DNA of 9,011 bases from Betaproteobacteria bacterium RBG_16_58_11 (lineage in GTDB: Bacteria; Pseudomonadota; Gammaproteobacteria; Burkholderiales; Thiobacteraceae): NCBI GenBank assembly GCA_001770235.1, contig MEQN01000006.1, forward strand, positions 7,904 to 16,914. Reading direction: 5' to 3'. The notes under the pieces are model-generated. The model was not told the origin of the DNA and did not search any database. It worked only from the letters and a program-made list of their open reading frames with translations. This document shows positions 1 to 6,644 of this stretch, piece after piece. Position 1 is the stretch's first letter, and each line of letters starts with the position of its first letter. The position numbers and the translations under genes were made by a program.

Positions 1-280
1 CTCCGGCGGCATGAACGCGCTGCGCCTGCCCGGCTTCTTCGAGAACCTGGGCCACGGCAACGTGATCAACACCGCCGGCGGCGGCGCCTACGGCCACATC
101 GACAGCCCGGCGGCCGGCGCGGTCTCGCTGCGTCAATCGTATGAGTGCTGGAAATCCGGCGCAGACCCGATCGAGTTCGCCAAGAGCCACAAGGAATTCG
201 CGCGTGCGTTCGAGTCCTTTCCGGGCGATGCCGACAAGATATTCCCCGGCTGGCGTGACAAGCTGGGCGTGCATAAGTAA
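1..280 (+). CDS. cbbM: Form II RuBisCO large subunit, C-terminal end (partial, 5' end outside the window)
   Basis: Ribulose-1,5-bisphosphate carboxylase/oxygenase, the CO2-fixing enzyme of the Calvin cycle, cytoplasmic. The last 92 codons are present; the reading frame starts at base 2 with Ser-Gly-Gly-Met and ends in TAA. The segment [17 protein letters not shown] is the late-barrel stretch typical of form II (dimeric, Rhodospirillum-type) enzymes, and the following TAGGG is the phosphate-binding glycine loop. The tail [16 protein letters not shown] and the ending PGWRDKLG are also characteristic of CbbM rather than form I CbbL. No truncation is seen at the 3' end. It is followed by an intrinsic terminator and then by cbbQ and cbbO, which fits a form II locus with its own activase. 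The identification is firm; only the N-terminal four fifths is missing. Confidence 0.96.
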   Translation, partial: SGGMNALRLPGFFENLGHGNVINTAGGGAYGHIDSPAAGAVSLRQSYECWKSGADPIEFAKSHKEFARAFESFPGDADKIFPGWRDKLGVHK

Positions 281-303
281 TACGCAAGCCCAACGCGGTA
301 AAG

Positions 304-334
304 AATGCCCCCACCTTGTTGGGGGCGTTTTTTT
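304..334 (+). terminator. Rho-independent terminator after cbbM
   Basis: GCCCCCA (307-313) pairs with TGGGGGC (320-326) around a 6-nt loop. The stem can be extended by a T-G wobble and two A-T pairs, and a run of seven T follows (328-334). It lies 24 bp after the cbbM stop codon. It should end most cbbM transcripts and so separate abundant RuBisCO mRNA from the activase genes, unless read-through occurs. Confidence 0.9.
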
Positions 335-375
335 CCGGGGCGCAATAACCTTTTTCACGCCCTGGAAAAGACGAT

Positions 376-463
376 TAACCACGGGGGACACGGGGATTAC
401 GGGGAAAGCAATATGCCAATAAACCCAGGGACTTCCCCGTGTACCCCGTGATCCCCGTGGTTA
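376..463. repeat. Long imperfect inverted repeat made of ACGGGG units
   Basis: The arms at 376-406 and 433-463 are each 31 nt, and 26 of 31 positions are complementary, with a 26-nt spacer. Each arm is itself a short tandem series: three G-runs (C-runs in the right arm) spaced about every 8-9 nt within a CACGGGG-like unit. The transcript could form a very stable hairpin 29 bp before the cbbQ start. It may be a dispersed intergenic repeat or an RNA element that tunes cbbQO expression; the sequence alone does not decide between them. Confidence 0.8.
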
Positions 464-492
464 TATGCCTTTCTGCAATGCAGGAGATTTCG

Positions 493-1296
493 ATGACCGA
501 TAAAGACCAATACAAAATCCGCAAAGAGCCGTTCTATCAGGCTCAAGGCAAGGAAATCGCGCTGTACGAAGCGGCCTACGCCGCGCGTCTGCCCGTGATG
601 ATCAAGGGCCCGACCGGTTGCGGCAAATCGCGCTTTGTCGAATACATGGCTTGGAAGCTAAACAAGCCGCTGATCACCGTGGCCTGCAACGAAGACATGA
701 CGGCCTCCGATCTGGTCGGCCGCTATATCCTCGAAGCCAATGGCACGCGCTGGCTGGATGGCCCACTGACCACGGCCGCGCGCATCGGCGCGATTTGCTA
801 TCTGGACGAAATCGTCGAAGCACGCCAGGACACCACGGTGGTGATCCACCCGCTGACCGATCATCGGCGCACCCTGCCGCTGGATAAAAAAGGCGAGCTG
901 ATCGAAGCGCATGCGGATTTCCAGATGGTGATTTCCTACAACCCCGGCTACCAGAGCCTGCTGAAGGATTTGAAACAATCCACCAAGCAGCGCTTCACCG
1001 CATTCGAGTTCGACTATCCCGATGCGCAACTGGAAACCGGCATCGTGGCCAAGGAAACCGGCACGGACGAGGCACTGGCCGCAAAGCTGGTGAAGATCGG
1101 CGCGACCGCGCGCAACCTCAAAGGCCACGGCCTGGACGAAGGCATTTCCACACGGCTCTTGGTGTACGCAGCCACCCTGATCAAAGGCGGCGTTGAGCCG
1201 CGCGATGCCTGCCGCATGGCGCTGGTGCGCCCGATCACCGACGACGCGGATATCCGCGACACGCTGGACCACGCCATCGACGCGACATTCGCCTAG
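493..1296 (+). CDS. cbbQ: CbbQ, AAA+ ATPase (MoxR/NirQ/NorQ type), RuBisCO activase subunit
   Basis: The motor subunit of the CbbQO RuBisCO activase: ATP hydrolysis by a CbbQ hexamer carrying CbbO removes inhibitory sugar phosphates from RuBisCO (known for the family, especially Acidithiobacillus). The product is 267 residues, normal for the family. Visible motifs are Walker A GPTGCGKS (39-46), Walker B ICYLDE (101-106), sensor 1 Asn150 in SYNPGY, a probable arginine finger Arg167 in KQRF, and sensor 2 Arg221 in STRLL. The start is set at ATG 493 because AGGAGA (482-487) lies 5 nt upstream. An in-frame ATG at 439 would add 18 residues but sits inside the right arm of the inverted repeat and has no ribosome site. 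cbbO follows after 11 bp. NorQ/NirQ relatives look similar, but the cbbM and cbbO neighbours settle the assignment. Confidence 0.95.
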   Translation: MTDKDQYKIRKEPFYQAQGKEIALYEAAYAARLPVMIKGPTGCGKSRFVEYMAWKLNKPLITVACNEDMTASDLVGRYILEANGTRWLDGPLTTAARIGAICYLDEIVEARQDTTVVIHPLTDHRRTLPLDKKGELIEAHADFQMVISYNPGYQSLLKDLKQSTKQRFTAFEFDYPDAQLETGIVAKETGTDEALAAKLVKIGATARNLKGHGLDEGISTRLLVYAATLIKGGVEPRDACRMALVRPITDDADIRDTLDHAIDATFA

Positions 1297-1307
1297 GGCC
1301 TGCAAGC

Positions 1308-3584
1308 GTGTCTGAAGCACCCACCGAATACGAACACCCCCTAATGAAGGCTTACCGCGAGCAGCTTGGCTGCGGCTTCCCGCAGGTGGCCGAGGTGTTC
1401 GAGGACTGCATGGCCGAGGCCTTGTCGGTGCTATCCAGGGAGGGCATCGATGCCTATCTGGAGTACGCGCACTTTCTGTGCAAGATGGGGCGCGGGGTCG
1501 AGCCGGTGCTGATTTTTCTGGAAGAGTGGCCGTCGATCGCGACCACGCTGGGCGAGTCGGCCTTGCCGGCCATTGCGGATTTCATTCGCAAGATGTGGAA
1601 ATCGCCCAATGGCCGCGCCATCGTGCCGTTTCTGCAATCGCTGGCCGCCACGTCGCGTCGGCTGCATTCGCAGGAGCAGATGCAGGATTATATGGATCTG
1701 GCGCTGGCTTTCATGGAGCGCACCACCGGCTCGATTCATGGCATTCACACCACTTTCGCCAGCCCCGGTCTGCCGGAATTTTTCAAGCAATCGCCCTATT
1801 TGTTGAATCAAGTCTCCATCGCCGGCCTGAAAAACTGGGTGGAATACGGCATCCGCAACTACGGCGATCACCCCGAACGGCAGCGGGATTATTTCAGCCT
1901 GCAATCGGCGGACAGCCGCGCCATGCTGCAAAAAGAACGTCACGGCACGCTGCTGGTCGACAACGAACGCAAGCTGGATCTGTATCTGCGTGGCCTGTGG
2001 CGGGAAGATGCCCGCTTCGTGCCGTACTCGCTCAAATTCGACGAGCTGCGCAAACCGATTCCCTACTACGACAAACTCGGCATCCGCCTGCCGGATGTCT
2101 TCGATGATAGAAATGGCGTGGCGGGCATCGACCGCTACCGCGCCGTGCTCGCGCACATCGTCGGCCACCGGCGCTGGACCACGGCGATCTTTGCCGACAA
2201 CTACAGCCCGTTCCAGCGCATGACCATCGAGTTTCTGGAAGACTCGCGGGTTGAGTATCTCGCCATGCGGCAGTACCCCGGCTTGCGCCGCATCTTCATG
2301 GCCTTGCACCCGGCCCCCGCGGAAGACGCCTGCGACCCGGAAAAGGAATCGGCGGTGCGGCATCGCCTGGCCATGTTGTCGCGCGCCATCCTTGATCCGA
2401 ACCATACCTACAAAACCCCGCACATTATCGAATTTGCACAGCGCTTCCACGCCTTGATGGCGCAAGGAGAATCCAGCACGCAGGCCATGGCCGAACTGGC
2501 CGTCGCCTTCGGCGCCAAGACGCGCCGGCAAAGCGATCAGTTGCCGAAGATCCACTTCAAGGATACCGAAGTGGATTACCGCGACGACAACCGCCAGATG
2601 TGGAAATTCATCGAGGAAGGCGACGAAGAAGAAGCCTTCGACCAGCAGCGCAAGATCGAGCTTGAAGAAATCACCGGTCTGCCGCCGCGCCATTACGCGG
2701 AATGGGATTACAACAGCCAGACCTACCGCCCGGATTGGGTCAGCGTGTATGAGGCCTTGCATCCCAAGGGCAATCCTGCGCATATCGACCAACTGCTGAT
2801 CAAGCATGCCGCCTTGGCCAAGCGCCTGAAGCGCATGCTGGATTTGTTGAAGCCGCAAGACAAAGTGCGCATCCGCTACCAGGAAGAAGGCAGCGAGCTG
2901 GATCTGGATGTAGCGCTGCGCTCACTCATCGATTACAAGAGCGGCGCGACGCCCGACCCGCGCATCAACATGAGCCACAAGACTAGTGGCCGCGACATCG
3001 CCGTCATGCTGCTGCTGGATTTGTCCGAATCGCTGAATGAAAAAGCTTCGGGCCCAGGCGATGCAAGTGGGCAGACCATTCTGGAACTGAGCCAGGAAGC
3101 GGTGTCGCTCTTGGCTTGGGCGGTGGATAAACTGGGCGACCCGTTCGCCATCGGCGGCTTCCACTCCAACACCCGGCACGATGTGCGCTATCTGCACATC
3201 AAGGGCTACAGCGAGCGCTGGGACGATGAAGTCAAAGGGCGGCTGGCCGCGATGGAGGCGGCCTACTCCACCCGCATGGGAGCGGCCATGCGCCACGCCG
3301 CGCATTATTTGCAGGCGCAAAAAGCCGACAAGAAACTGATGCTGATTCTGACCGACGGCGAACCCTCCGACGTGGATACCAAGGACGAACGCCTGCTGAT
3401 CGAAGATGCGCGCCAAGCAGTAAAGGAACTGGATCAACAAGGCATCTACACCTACTGCATTAACCTTGATCCCAAAGCGGATGAATACGTGGCCGACATC
3501 TTCGGCAAGCAGTACACCGTGATCGACAACATCCAACGCCTGCCGGAACGCCTGCCGCAGCTATTCATCGCGCTCACAAAATAA
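1308..3584 (+). CDS. cbbO: CbbO, VWA-domain RuBisCO activase adaptor
   Basis: The partner of CbbQ. In studied CbbQO systems a single CbbO sits on the CbbQ ring and its VWA domain docks RuBisCO through a metal-ion-dependent adhesion site. The product is 758 residues, in the usual range for CbbO/NorD proteins. The N-terminal two thirds is helical with the NorD/CbbO-like segment EDSRVEYLA (about 311-319), followed by a strongly acidic stretch (about 436-454). The VWA domain occupies about 566-757 with all MIDAS elements: DLSES (571-575), Thr655 in STRMG and TDGE (682-685). The start is GTG at 1308: AGGG (1295-1298), overlapping the cbbQ stop, lies 9 nt upstream, and protein similarity in style begins here. 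An in-frame ATG at 1344 has no ribosome site. With the 11-bp gap, translation is probably coupled to cbbQ. A MIDAS intact in all positions argues for a working activase. Confidence 0.94.
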   Translation: MSEAPTEYEHPLMKAYREQLGCGFPQVAEVFEDCMAEALSVLSREGIDAYLEYAHFLCKMGRGVEPVLIFLEEWPSIATTLGESALPAIADFIRKMWKSPNGRAIVPFLQSLAATSRRLHSQEQMQDYMDLALAFMERTTGSIHGIHTTFASPGLPEFFKQSPYLLNQVSIAGLKNWVEYGIRNYGDHPERQRDYFSLQSADSRAMLQKERHGTLLVDNERKLDLYLRGLWREDARFVPYSLKFDELRKPIPYYDKLGIRLPDVFDDRNGVAGIDRYRAVLAHIVGHRRWTTAIFADNYSPFQRMTIEFLEDSRVEYLAMRQYPGLRRIFMALHPAPAEDACDPEKESAVRHRLAMLSRAILDPNHTYKTPHIIEFAQRFHALMAQGESSTQAMAELAVAFGAKTRRQSDQLPKIHFKDTEVDYRDDNRQMWKFIEEGDEEEAFDQQRKIELEEITGLPPRHYAEWDYNSQTYRPDWVSVYEALHPKGNPAHIDQLLIKHAALAKRLKRMLDLLKPQDKVRIRYQEEGSELDLDVALRSLIDYKSGATPDPRINMSHKTSGRDIAVMLLLDLSESLNEKASGPGDASGQTILELSQEAVSLLAWAVDKLGDPFAIGGFHSNTRHDVRYLHIKGYSERWDDEVKGRLAAMEAAYSTRMGAAMRHAAHYLQAQKADKKLMLILTDGEPSDVDTKDERLLIEDARQAVKELDQQGIYTYCINLDPKADEYVADIFGKQYTVIDNIQRLPERLPQLFIALTK

Positions 3585-3586
3585 AC

Positions 3587-3647
3587 GTAGCGCCGGCATC
3601 CCTGCCGGCATTCCCGCTGGTGATTGCCGGCAAGATGCCGGCGCTAC
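3587..3647. repeat. REP-like palindrome downstream of cbbO
   Basis: GTAGCGCCGGCATC (3587-3600) and GATGCCGGCGCTAC (3634-3647) are perfect 14-bp inverted arms. Two inner copies of the self-complementary TGCCGGCA (3603-3610 and 3625-3632) can add to the stem. It begins 2 bp after the cbbO stop. There is no T-run, so it is not a standard intrinsic terminator, but such palindromes can protect the mRNA 3' end. Its GC-rich form resembles dispersed REP elements of proteobacteria. Confidence 0.8.
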
Positions 3648-3738
3648 AAAACCCACCCGCTGCCGAACAAGTTTGGAGATACCGTACTTTTCGGCGAAAA
3701 TAGCGCTTCCCCTTTCCCCCTTTCATTCGAGGCTTTAC

Positions 3739-4620
3739 ATGAGCCAAGCTTTGTTCCAATCCGATATCAAAAGCCTGAAGCTGCTCAACCGCGGCAAAGT
3801 GCGCGACATCTACGAGGTGGATGCGCAGCGCTTGCTGATCATCACCACCGACCGCCTCTCCGCCTTCGACGTGGTGATGCAAGACCCGATCCCGTCCAAG
3901 GGCTTCGTCTTGACTGCCGTGTCCAATTTCTGGTTCGAGAAATTGAAACACATTCTGCCCAATCAATTCACCGGCGATGCGCCGGAATCAGTAGTCAAAC
4001 CAGAAGAAGCATCGCAGGTAAAAGGCCGCGCGCTCGTAGTCAAAAAACTGAAGCCGCTGCCGATCGAAGCCATCGTGCGCGGCTATCTGGTGGGTTCGGG
4101 CTGGAAGGAATATCAGCGCGACGGCAGCGTGTGCGGCATTGCCCTGCCTGCCGGGCTGCGCGAGGCCGACCGCCTGCCGCAACCGCTGTTCACGCCCTCG
4201 ACCAAAGCCGAGATCGGGCAGCACGACGAGAACATCAGCTTCGAGCAAACCGTGAAACTGATCGGCCAATCCCTCGCGCAACAAGTGCGCGACGCGGCGA
4301 TTGCCTTGTACCAAACCGCCGCCGACTATGCCGCCACCAAGGGCATTATCATCGCCGACACCAAATTTGAATTCGGCCAGGACGATGCAGGCAAGCTGTA
4401 TCTGATCGACGAAGCGCTCACCCCGGATTCCTCACGCTTTTGGCCGGCGGATCAGTACCGGCCGGGCAGCAACCCGCCCAGCTTCGACAAGCAATATGTG
4501 CGCGATTATCTGGAATCGATCAAGTGGGATAAAAAACCGCCCGCGCCCAAGCTGCCGCCGGAAGTGATCGCGAAGACCAGCGAGAAATATCAGGAAGCGT
4601 TGAAGCGCATTACCGGCTGA
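3739..4620 (+). CDS. purC: Phosphoribosylaminoimidazole-succinocarboxamide synthase (SAICAR synthase)
   Basis: Catalyses the ATP-dependent joining of aspartate to CAIR to give SAICAR in de novo purine synthesis, cytoplasmic. The product is 293 residues, the longer (yeast-like) PurC type rather than the roughly 240-residue Escherichia coli type. Visible signatures are GKVRDIY near the N-terminus (19-25, nucleotide-binding), the family motif from [10 protein letters not shown] to WKEY (108-125), TPSTKAE (152-158), IADTKFEFG (205-213) and the second family motif [14 protein letters not shown] (222-235). The start is ATG 3739, with GAGG (3729-3732) 6 nt upstream; the frame is open further upstream but without a ribosome site. 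A weak promoter-like pair, TTGGAG (3673-3678) and GAAAAT (3696-3701), precedes it, so it is probably transcribed apart from cbbQO. It converges with the radical SAM gene, 14 bp away. Confidence 0.97.
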   Translation: MSQALFQSDIKSLKLLNRGKVRDIYEVDAQRLLIITTDRLSAFDVVMQDPIPSKGFVLTAVSNFWFEKLKHILPNQFTGDAPESVVKPEEASQVKGRALVVKKLKPLPIEAIVRGYLVGSGWKEYQRDGSVCGIALPAGLREADRLPQPLFTPSTKAEIGQHDENISFEQTVKLIGQSLAQQVRDAAIALYQTAADYAATKGIIIADTKFEFGQDDAGKLYLIDEALTPDSSRFWPADQYRPGSNPPSFDKQYVRDYLESIKWDKKPPAPKLPPEVIAKTSEKYQEALKRITG

Positions 4621-4633
4621 GGCAAAACGCCTC
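4619..4633. terminator. Small hairpin between convergent purC and radical SAM gene (possible bidirectional terminator)
   Basis: GAGGC (4619-4623) pairs with GCCTC (4629-4633) around AAAAC. It begins inside the purC stop codon and ends 1 bp before the stop of the opposite gene, filling the whole gap. The stem is only 5 bp and there is no clear T-run on either strand (only TTTT in the loop on the minus strand), so a terminator role is tentative. Confidence 0.3.
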
Positions 4634-4634
4634 C

Positions 4635-5801
4635 TCACGGCATGATTTCCACATACTCATAGACCTCGCAATCGCGCAAGGTCTTCTGCACGCCCAGCGG
4701 GGCTTTCGCGTACCAAGCGTGAGGATCGTGACGATCCACTTCCCTGCCCAAGAACCTGACCAGCTCGCAGATCGGCTCGACGACCTTGCTGCGGTAGTGG
4801 TCGTCGCCTTTCACGTAAGCGAGGTAGAGGTTTTTCAAGCAATTCCCCCTGCACCATGCCTGCGCCTCGCACGTCCCGCACGGCATGCTGGCGTGCGGCT
4901 GCAGCGGGCTGGGTTTGAGCCAATTCGCCAGCACATCGCCTTGCAACATCTCGGGCACATACATCATGTCGGGGCAGGGAAAAATTTTGCCATCCGGCAT
5001 CACGTTGAGAATATGCGTGGACACCCGGCATTGGGTTTTGCCGTGATAAAGCTCGGTCGCCCGCGAGGGCAATACCTTGTTGCGCACGATCCCCATGATG
5101 GGAATGATGGGGTACAAAACATCGCTGGAAAAGAATTTGTCCACCAGCCGCGTGATCACGGCTTTTTTCTTCTCCATCGCGGCGGGGGAATAAGTGCCCT
5201 CCCCGGCGACGAATTGGAAATACACATAATCGAAAGTATTCGCCAGCTCGTCCAGTTCCTCGAATGAAGTTTCCTCGCTGCTCCAAGTCACGCGCGCCGT
5301 GAGGGCGCCCGCCATCCGGTCACGCACCGCCTGCGTATTCTTGATCACCTGCCGGTACACGCCGCGCCCCCGAAAGCCGTCGGTAATCGTCTCGCCGCCG
5401 TCTATGGAAAGCAGAATATTGGATAGCTTTGCGAGAACGCTCTCCGGCAAGTCGTCCAGCAGCGTGCCGTTGGTCTGAAGCTGGAAGCGGAAAGCGGGAT
5501 AACGCGCCATGACTTCTCGTATGAAACCGAGATTCAAGGTCGGCTCGCCGCCGTAGAAAGTGACATACACCTCGTGCTCGGCGAGATGCTTCGCGATGAA
5601 GGCATCCAGCGCATCCAAGGTATAGGAAACCTTGCCTTGGGAGCCGACCATATCGCCCACCCCGAGCGAACAATAAGTGCATTTCAGATTGCACTTCAAG
5701 GTGGTGAGCAGTTGCAGCTCCACCCGCTTGCCCACGATGGGCGAAACCGCCGGCGCGTCCGAAGGGGAGAAAAGGGGGTAATACGTCATTGGCGTGGACA
5801 T
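4635..5801 (-). CDS. Radical SAM protein with C-terminal SPASM domain, probable peptide- or protein-modifying enzyme
   Basis: Cytoplasmic iron-sulfur enzyme that would cleave S-adenosylmethionine to start radical chemistry; the substrate is unknown. The product is 388 residues. The radical SAM cluster motif is Cys37, Cys41, Cys44 (CNLKCTYC), followed by the SAM-binding GGEP (84-87) and QTNGTLL (109-115). The C-terminus carries the full seven-cysteine SPASM layout: Cys258, Gly271, Cys276, then Cys308, Cys311, Cys317, Cys321 and finally Cys345, enough for two auxiliary 4Fe-4S clusters as in anaerobic sulfatase-maturating and RiPP-modifying enzymes. The start is chosen at MSTPMTYY (ATG at 5801-5799) because AAAGAGAAA lies just upstream; an upstream in-frame ATG at 5843 adds 14 residues of Asn/Lys-rich sequence without a ribosome site. 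No sulfatase, quinohaemoprotein or precursor peptide gene is visible nearby, so the target cannot be named. Family-level assignment is strong; the exact subfamily is open. Confidence 0.9.
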   Translation of the reverse strand: MSTPMTYYPLFSPSDAPAVSPIVGKRVELQLLTTLKCNLKCTYCSLGVGDMVGSQGKVSYTLDALDAFIAKHLAEHEVYVTFYGGEPTLNLGFIREVMARYPAFRFQLQTNGTLLDDLPESVLAKLSNILLSIDGGETITDGFRGRGVYRQVIKNTQAVRDRMAGALTARVTWSSEETSFEELDELANTFDYVYFQFVAGEGTYSPAAMEKKKAVITRLVDKFFSSDVLYPIIPIMGIVRNKVLPSRATELYHGKTQCRVSTHILNVMPDGKIFPCPDMMYVPEMLQGDVLANWLKPSPLQPHASMPCGTCEAQAWCRGNCLKNLYLAYVKGDDHYRSKVVEPICELVRFLGREVDRHDPHAWYAKAPLGVQKTLRDCEVYEYVEIMP

Positions 5802-5927
5802 GATTGGATTTCTCTTTGCATTTGAATTTTCTGGAAAAAACAAACCTGATTGGCGGCAATCTTTCAGCCAAGGCAGGCTACCGTTGCATTTTAAACCTGC
5901 TCAGTGTGCGCCGTGATCTCCGCGGCT
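5802..5927. other. Non-coding 5' region of the radical SAM gene, no recognised feature
   Basis: About 126 bp between the radical SAM start and the palindrome cluster. Read on the minus strand it has one short open stretch, ATGCAACGGTAG (Met-Gln-Arg-stop), and AT-rich sequence before the gene that could hold its promoter, but no convincing -35/-10 pair. No tRNA, riboswitch or peptide gene was seen. Confidence 0.5.
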
Positions 5928-5977
5928 AACGGTCATGGCAATGGCCACCCCCGAAAATGAAACTCGCCATGACCGTT
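5928..5977. repeat. 12-bp perfect inverted repeat in the divergent intergenic region
   Basis: AACGGTCATGGC (5928-5939) and GCCATGACCGTT (5966-5977) are perfectly complementary with a 26-bp spacer. It lies between two divergently transcribed genes, so it may be an operator pair for a dimeric regulator or part of a larger dispersed repeat that continues to 6042. Confidence 0.7.
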
Positions 5978-6042
5978 TCCCTCTCTCCTAACTCTCTCCC
6001 GCAAGCGGGAGAGAGGGACACAGGCTCGCTTCGCGAGTTTCA
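5958..6042. repeat. Nested palindromes: CTCTCTCCCGC hairpin enclosed by a 10-bp inverted repeat
   Basis: CTCTCTCCCGC (5992-6002) and GCGGGAGAGAG (6005-6015) make a perfect 11-bp stem with a minimal loop. TCCCTCTCTC (5978-5987) is a second copy that could pair instead with GAGAGAGGGA (6009-6018). Outside them, TGAAACTCGC (5958-5967) and GCGAGTTTCA (6033-6042) form a 10-bp inverted repeat, and CTCGC/GCGAG (6025-6037) forms a small local palindrome. The inner hairpin is of a kind widely scattered between genes of proteobacteria. The overlap of alternative pairings suggests a mobile REP/MITE-like element or a switchable structure. Confidence 0.7.
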
Positions 6043-6057
6043 CGTTAAAGCTTGAAG

Positions 6058-6063
6058 TATAAT
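6058..6063 (+). promoter_or_regulatory. Consensus -10 box (TATAAT) for the S24-like gene; leaderless start predicted
   Basis: TATAAT matches the sigma-70 -10 consensus at all six positions. Seven bases after its end comes the A of the ATG at 6070, the expected transcription start, so the mRNA would have no 5' leader; no Shine-Dalgarno sequence is present upstream of this ATG. The -35 position (about 6035-6040, GAGTTT with 17-bp spacing) is poor, which suggests an activator or a weak promoter. The small CTCGC/GCGAG palindrome (6025-6037) overlaps that zone and could be a regulator site. Confidence 0.55.
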
Positions 6064-6069
6064 TTCAAT

Positions 6070-6426
6070 ATGACCCAACGTAAAACCATCCCGATCCAAC
6101 CCGACACCCCCGCCGGCAGCAGTTGCGATGACGCCGAGCCGTTCGCGCTGATGGTGCTCGACGATGTGATGGAGCCGGAGTTTCAGCACCGCGACATCAT
6201 CGTGTGCGAGCCGGAAGGCTTGGCGCATGACGGCTCATTCGTGGTGGCCAAGATCGAAGAGGAGTTTTATTTCCGCCAGTTGCAGATCATCGATGGCGAG
6301 TGGTTGCTCAAAGCGCTCAATCCGAAATACCCGACACTAAAAATCACCGGCCCCGATGCGGTGAAAGGGGTGGTCGTGCTGAAGAAAAAACCCGGGCGGC
6401 GCAAAGAGCAGAAAAGCTATGCCTGA
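6070..6426 (+). CDS. Stand-alone S24 (LexA/UmuD-fold) domain protein lacking both catalytic residues
   Basis: A 118-residue protein made only of the C-terminal domain type seen in LexA, UmuD and phage CI repressors, with no helix-turn-helix. Aligned by eye to LexA, VLDDVMEP (29-36) takes the place of the nucleophile motif VSGMSM, with Val33 where the catalytic serine should be. DGSFVVAKIEEE then matches the conserved core, and Arg69 in YFRQL falls on the catalytic lysine of VKRL. NPKYP (84-88) is the usual late motif. The basic tail (KKKPGRRKEQK) may bind nucleic acid or a partner. Self-cleavage or peptidase activity is therefore not expected; a dimerising or sensing role is inferred. The start is ATG 6070, supported by the TATAAT box; an in-frame TTG at 6052 overlaps that box and has no ribosome site. 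It is divergent from the radical SAM gene. The fold call is good, the function unknown. Confidence 0.8.
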   Translation: MTQRKTIPIQPDTPAGSSCDDAEPFALMVLDDVMEPEFQHRDIIVCEPEGLAHDGSFVVAKIEEEFYFRQLQIIDGEWLLKALNPKYPTLKITGPDAVKGVVVLKKKPGRRKEQKSYA

Positions 6427-6626
6427 TTCGAATGGCGCTTACTTAGACCAAATGTAGGGTGGGTTAGCGTTTTTTGCGTAACCCACCAAGCGTTGCGTAG
6501 CAACACAAGGCATTTTTTAATGCGTGCCTGGCGGCACATCTGGTGGGTTACGGCACAAACTGCGCGCCTAACCCACCCTACATCAATTATGGAACCGCTT
6601 AAGCAAGCGCCATTGACGCCTGATTC
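6421..6626. mobile_element. MITE-like palindromic element with terminal inverted repeats and 9-bp flanking duplication
   Basis: GCCTGATTC occurs at 6421-6429 and again at 6618-6626, like a target duplication; the left copy holds the last codon and stop of the S24-like gene. Just inside are terminal inverted repeats AATGGCGCTTACTTA (6431-6445) and TAAGCAAGCGCCATT (6600-6614), matching at 14 of 15 positions. The core contains nested inverted repeats: ATGTAGGGTGGGTTAG (6452-6467) with its exact complement at 6568-6583 (16 bp), and CGTAACCCACCA (6477-6488) with 6541-6552 (12 bp). A small hairpin GTTGC/GCAAC sits at 6492-6504. There is no coding capacity, so movement would depend on a transposase elsewhere. 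The GTAGGGTGGGTTA core resembles widespread intergenic repeats of bacteria. Confidence 0.65.
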
Positions 6627-6644
6627 CTCTCATCGCCGCCCGCT

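Noticed and set aside
439..492. An N-terminal extension of CbbQ starting at ATG 439
   Set aside because: The ATG falls inside the inverted repeat, lacks a ribosome site, and the extra residues do not resemble CbbQ; ATG 493 has AGGAGA at proper spacing.
658..1320. A 220-codon open frame on the minus strand opposite cbbQ
   Set aside because: It is antisense to the conserved CbbQ motifs, shows no family resemblance and is explained by codon bias.
1431..2858. A 475-codon open frame on the minus strand opposite cbbO
   Set aside because: It lies wholly inside the well-supported cbbO gene, has no recognisable motif and no ribosome site, and is the usual antisense shadow of GC-rich codon use.
3587..3647. 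Intrinsic terminator for cbbO
   Set aside because: The palindrome is strong but no T-run follows it, so it is recorded as a REP-like repeat instead.
5802..6069. A RiPP precursor peptide gene next to the radical SAM gene
   Set aside because: Both strands were read; only a three-codon minus-strand frame and shadows of the enzyme gene were found, with no leader-like or repeat-rich core peptide.
6452..6583. A CRISPR array, suggested by repeated GGTGGGTTA sequence
   Set aside because: The copies alternate in orientation as nested palindromes and are not direct repeats separated by equal spacers.
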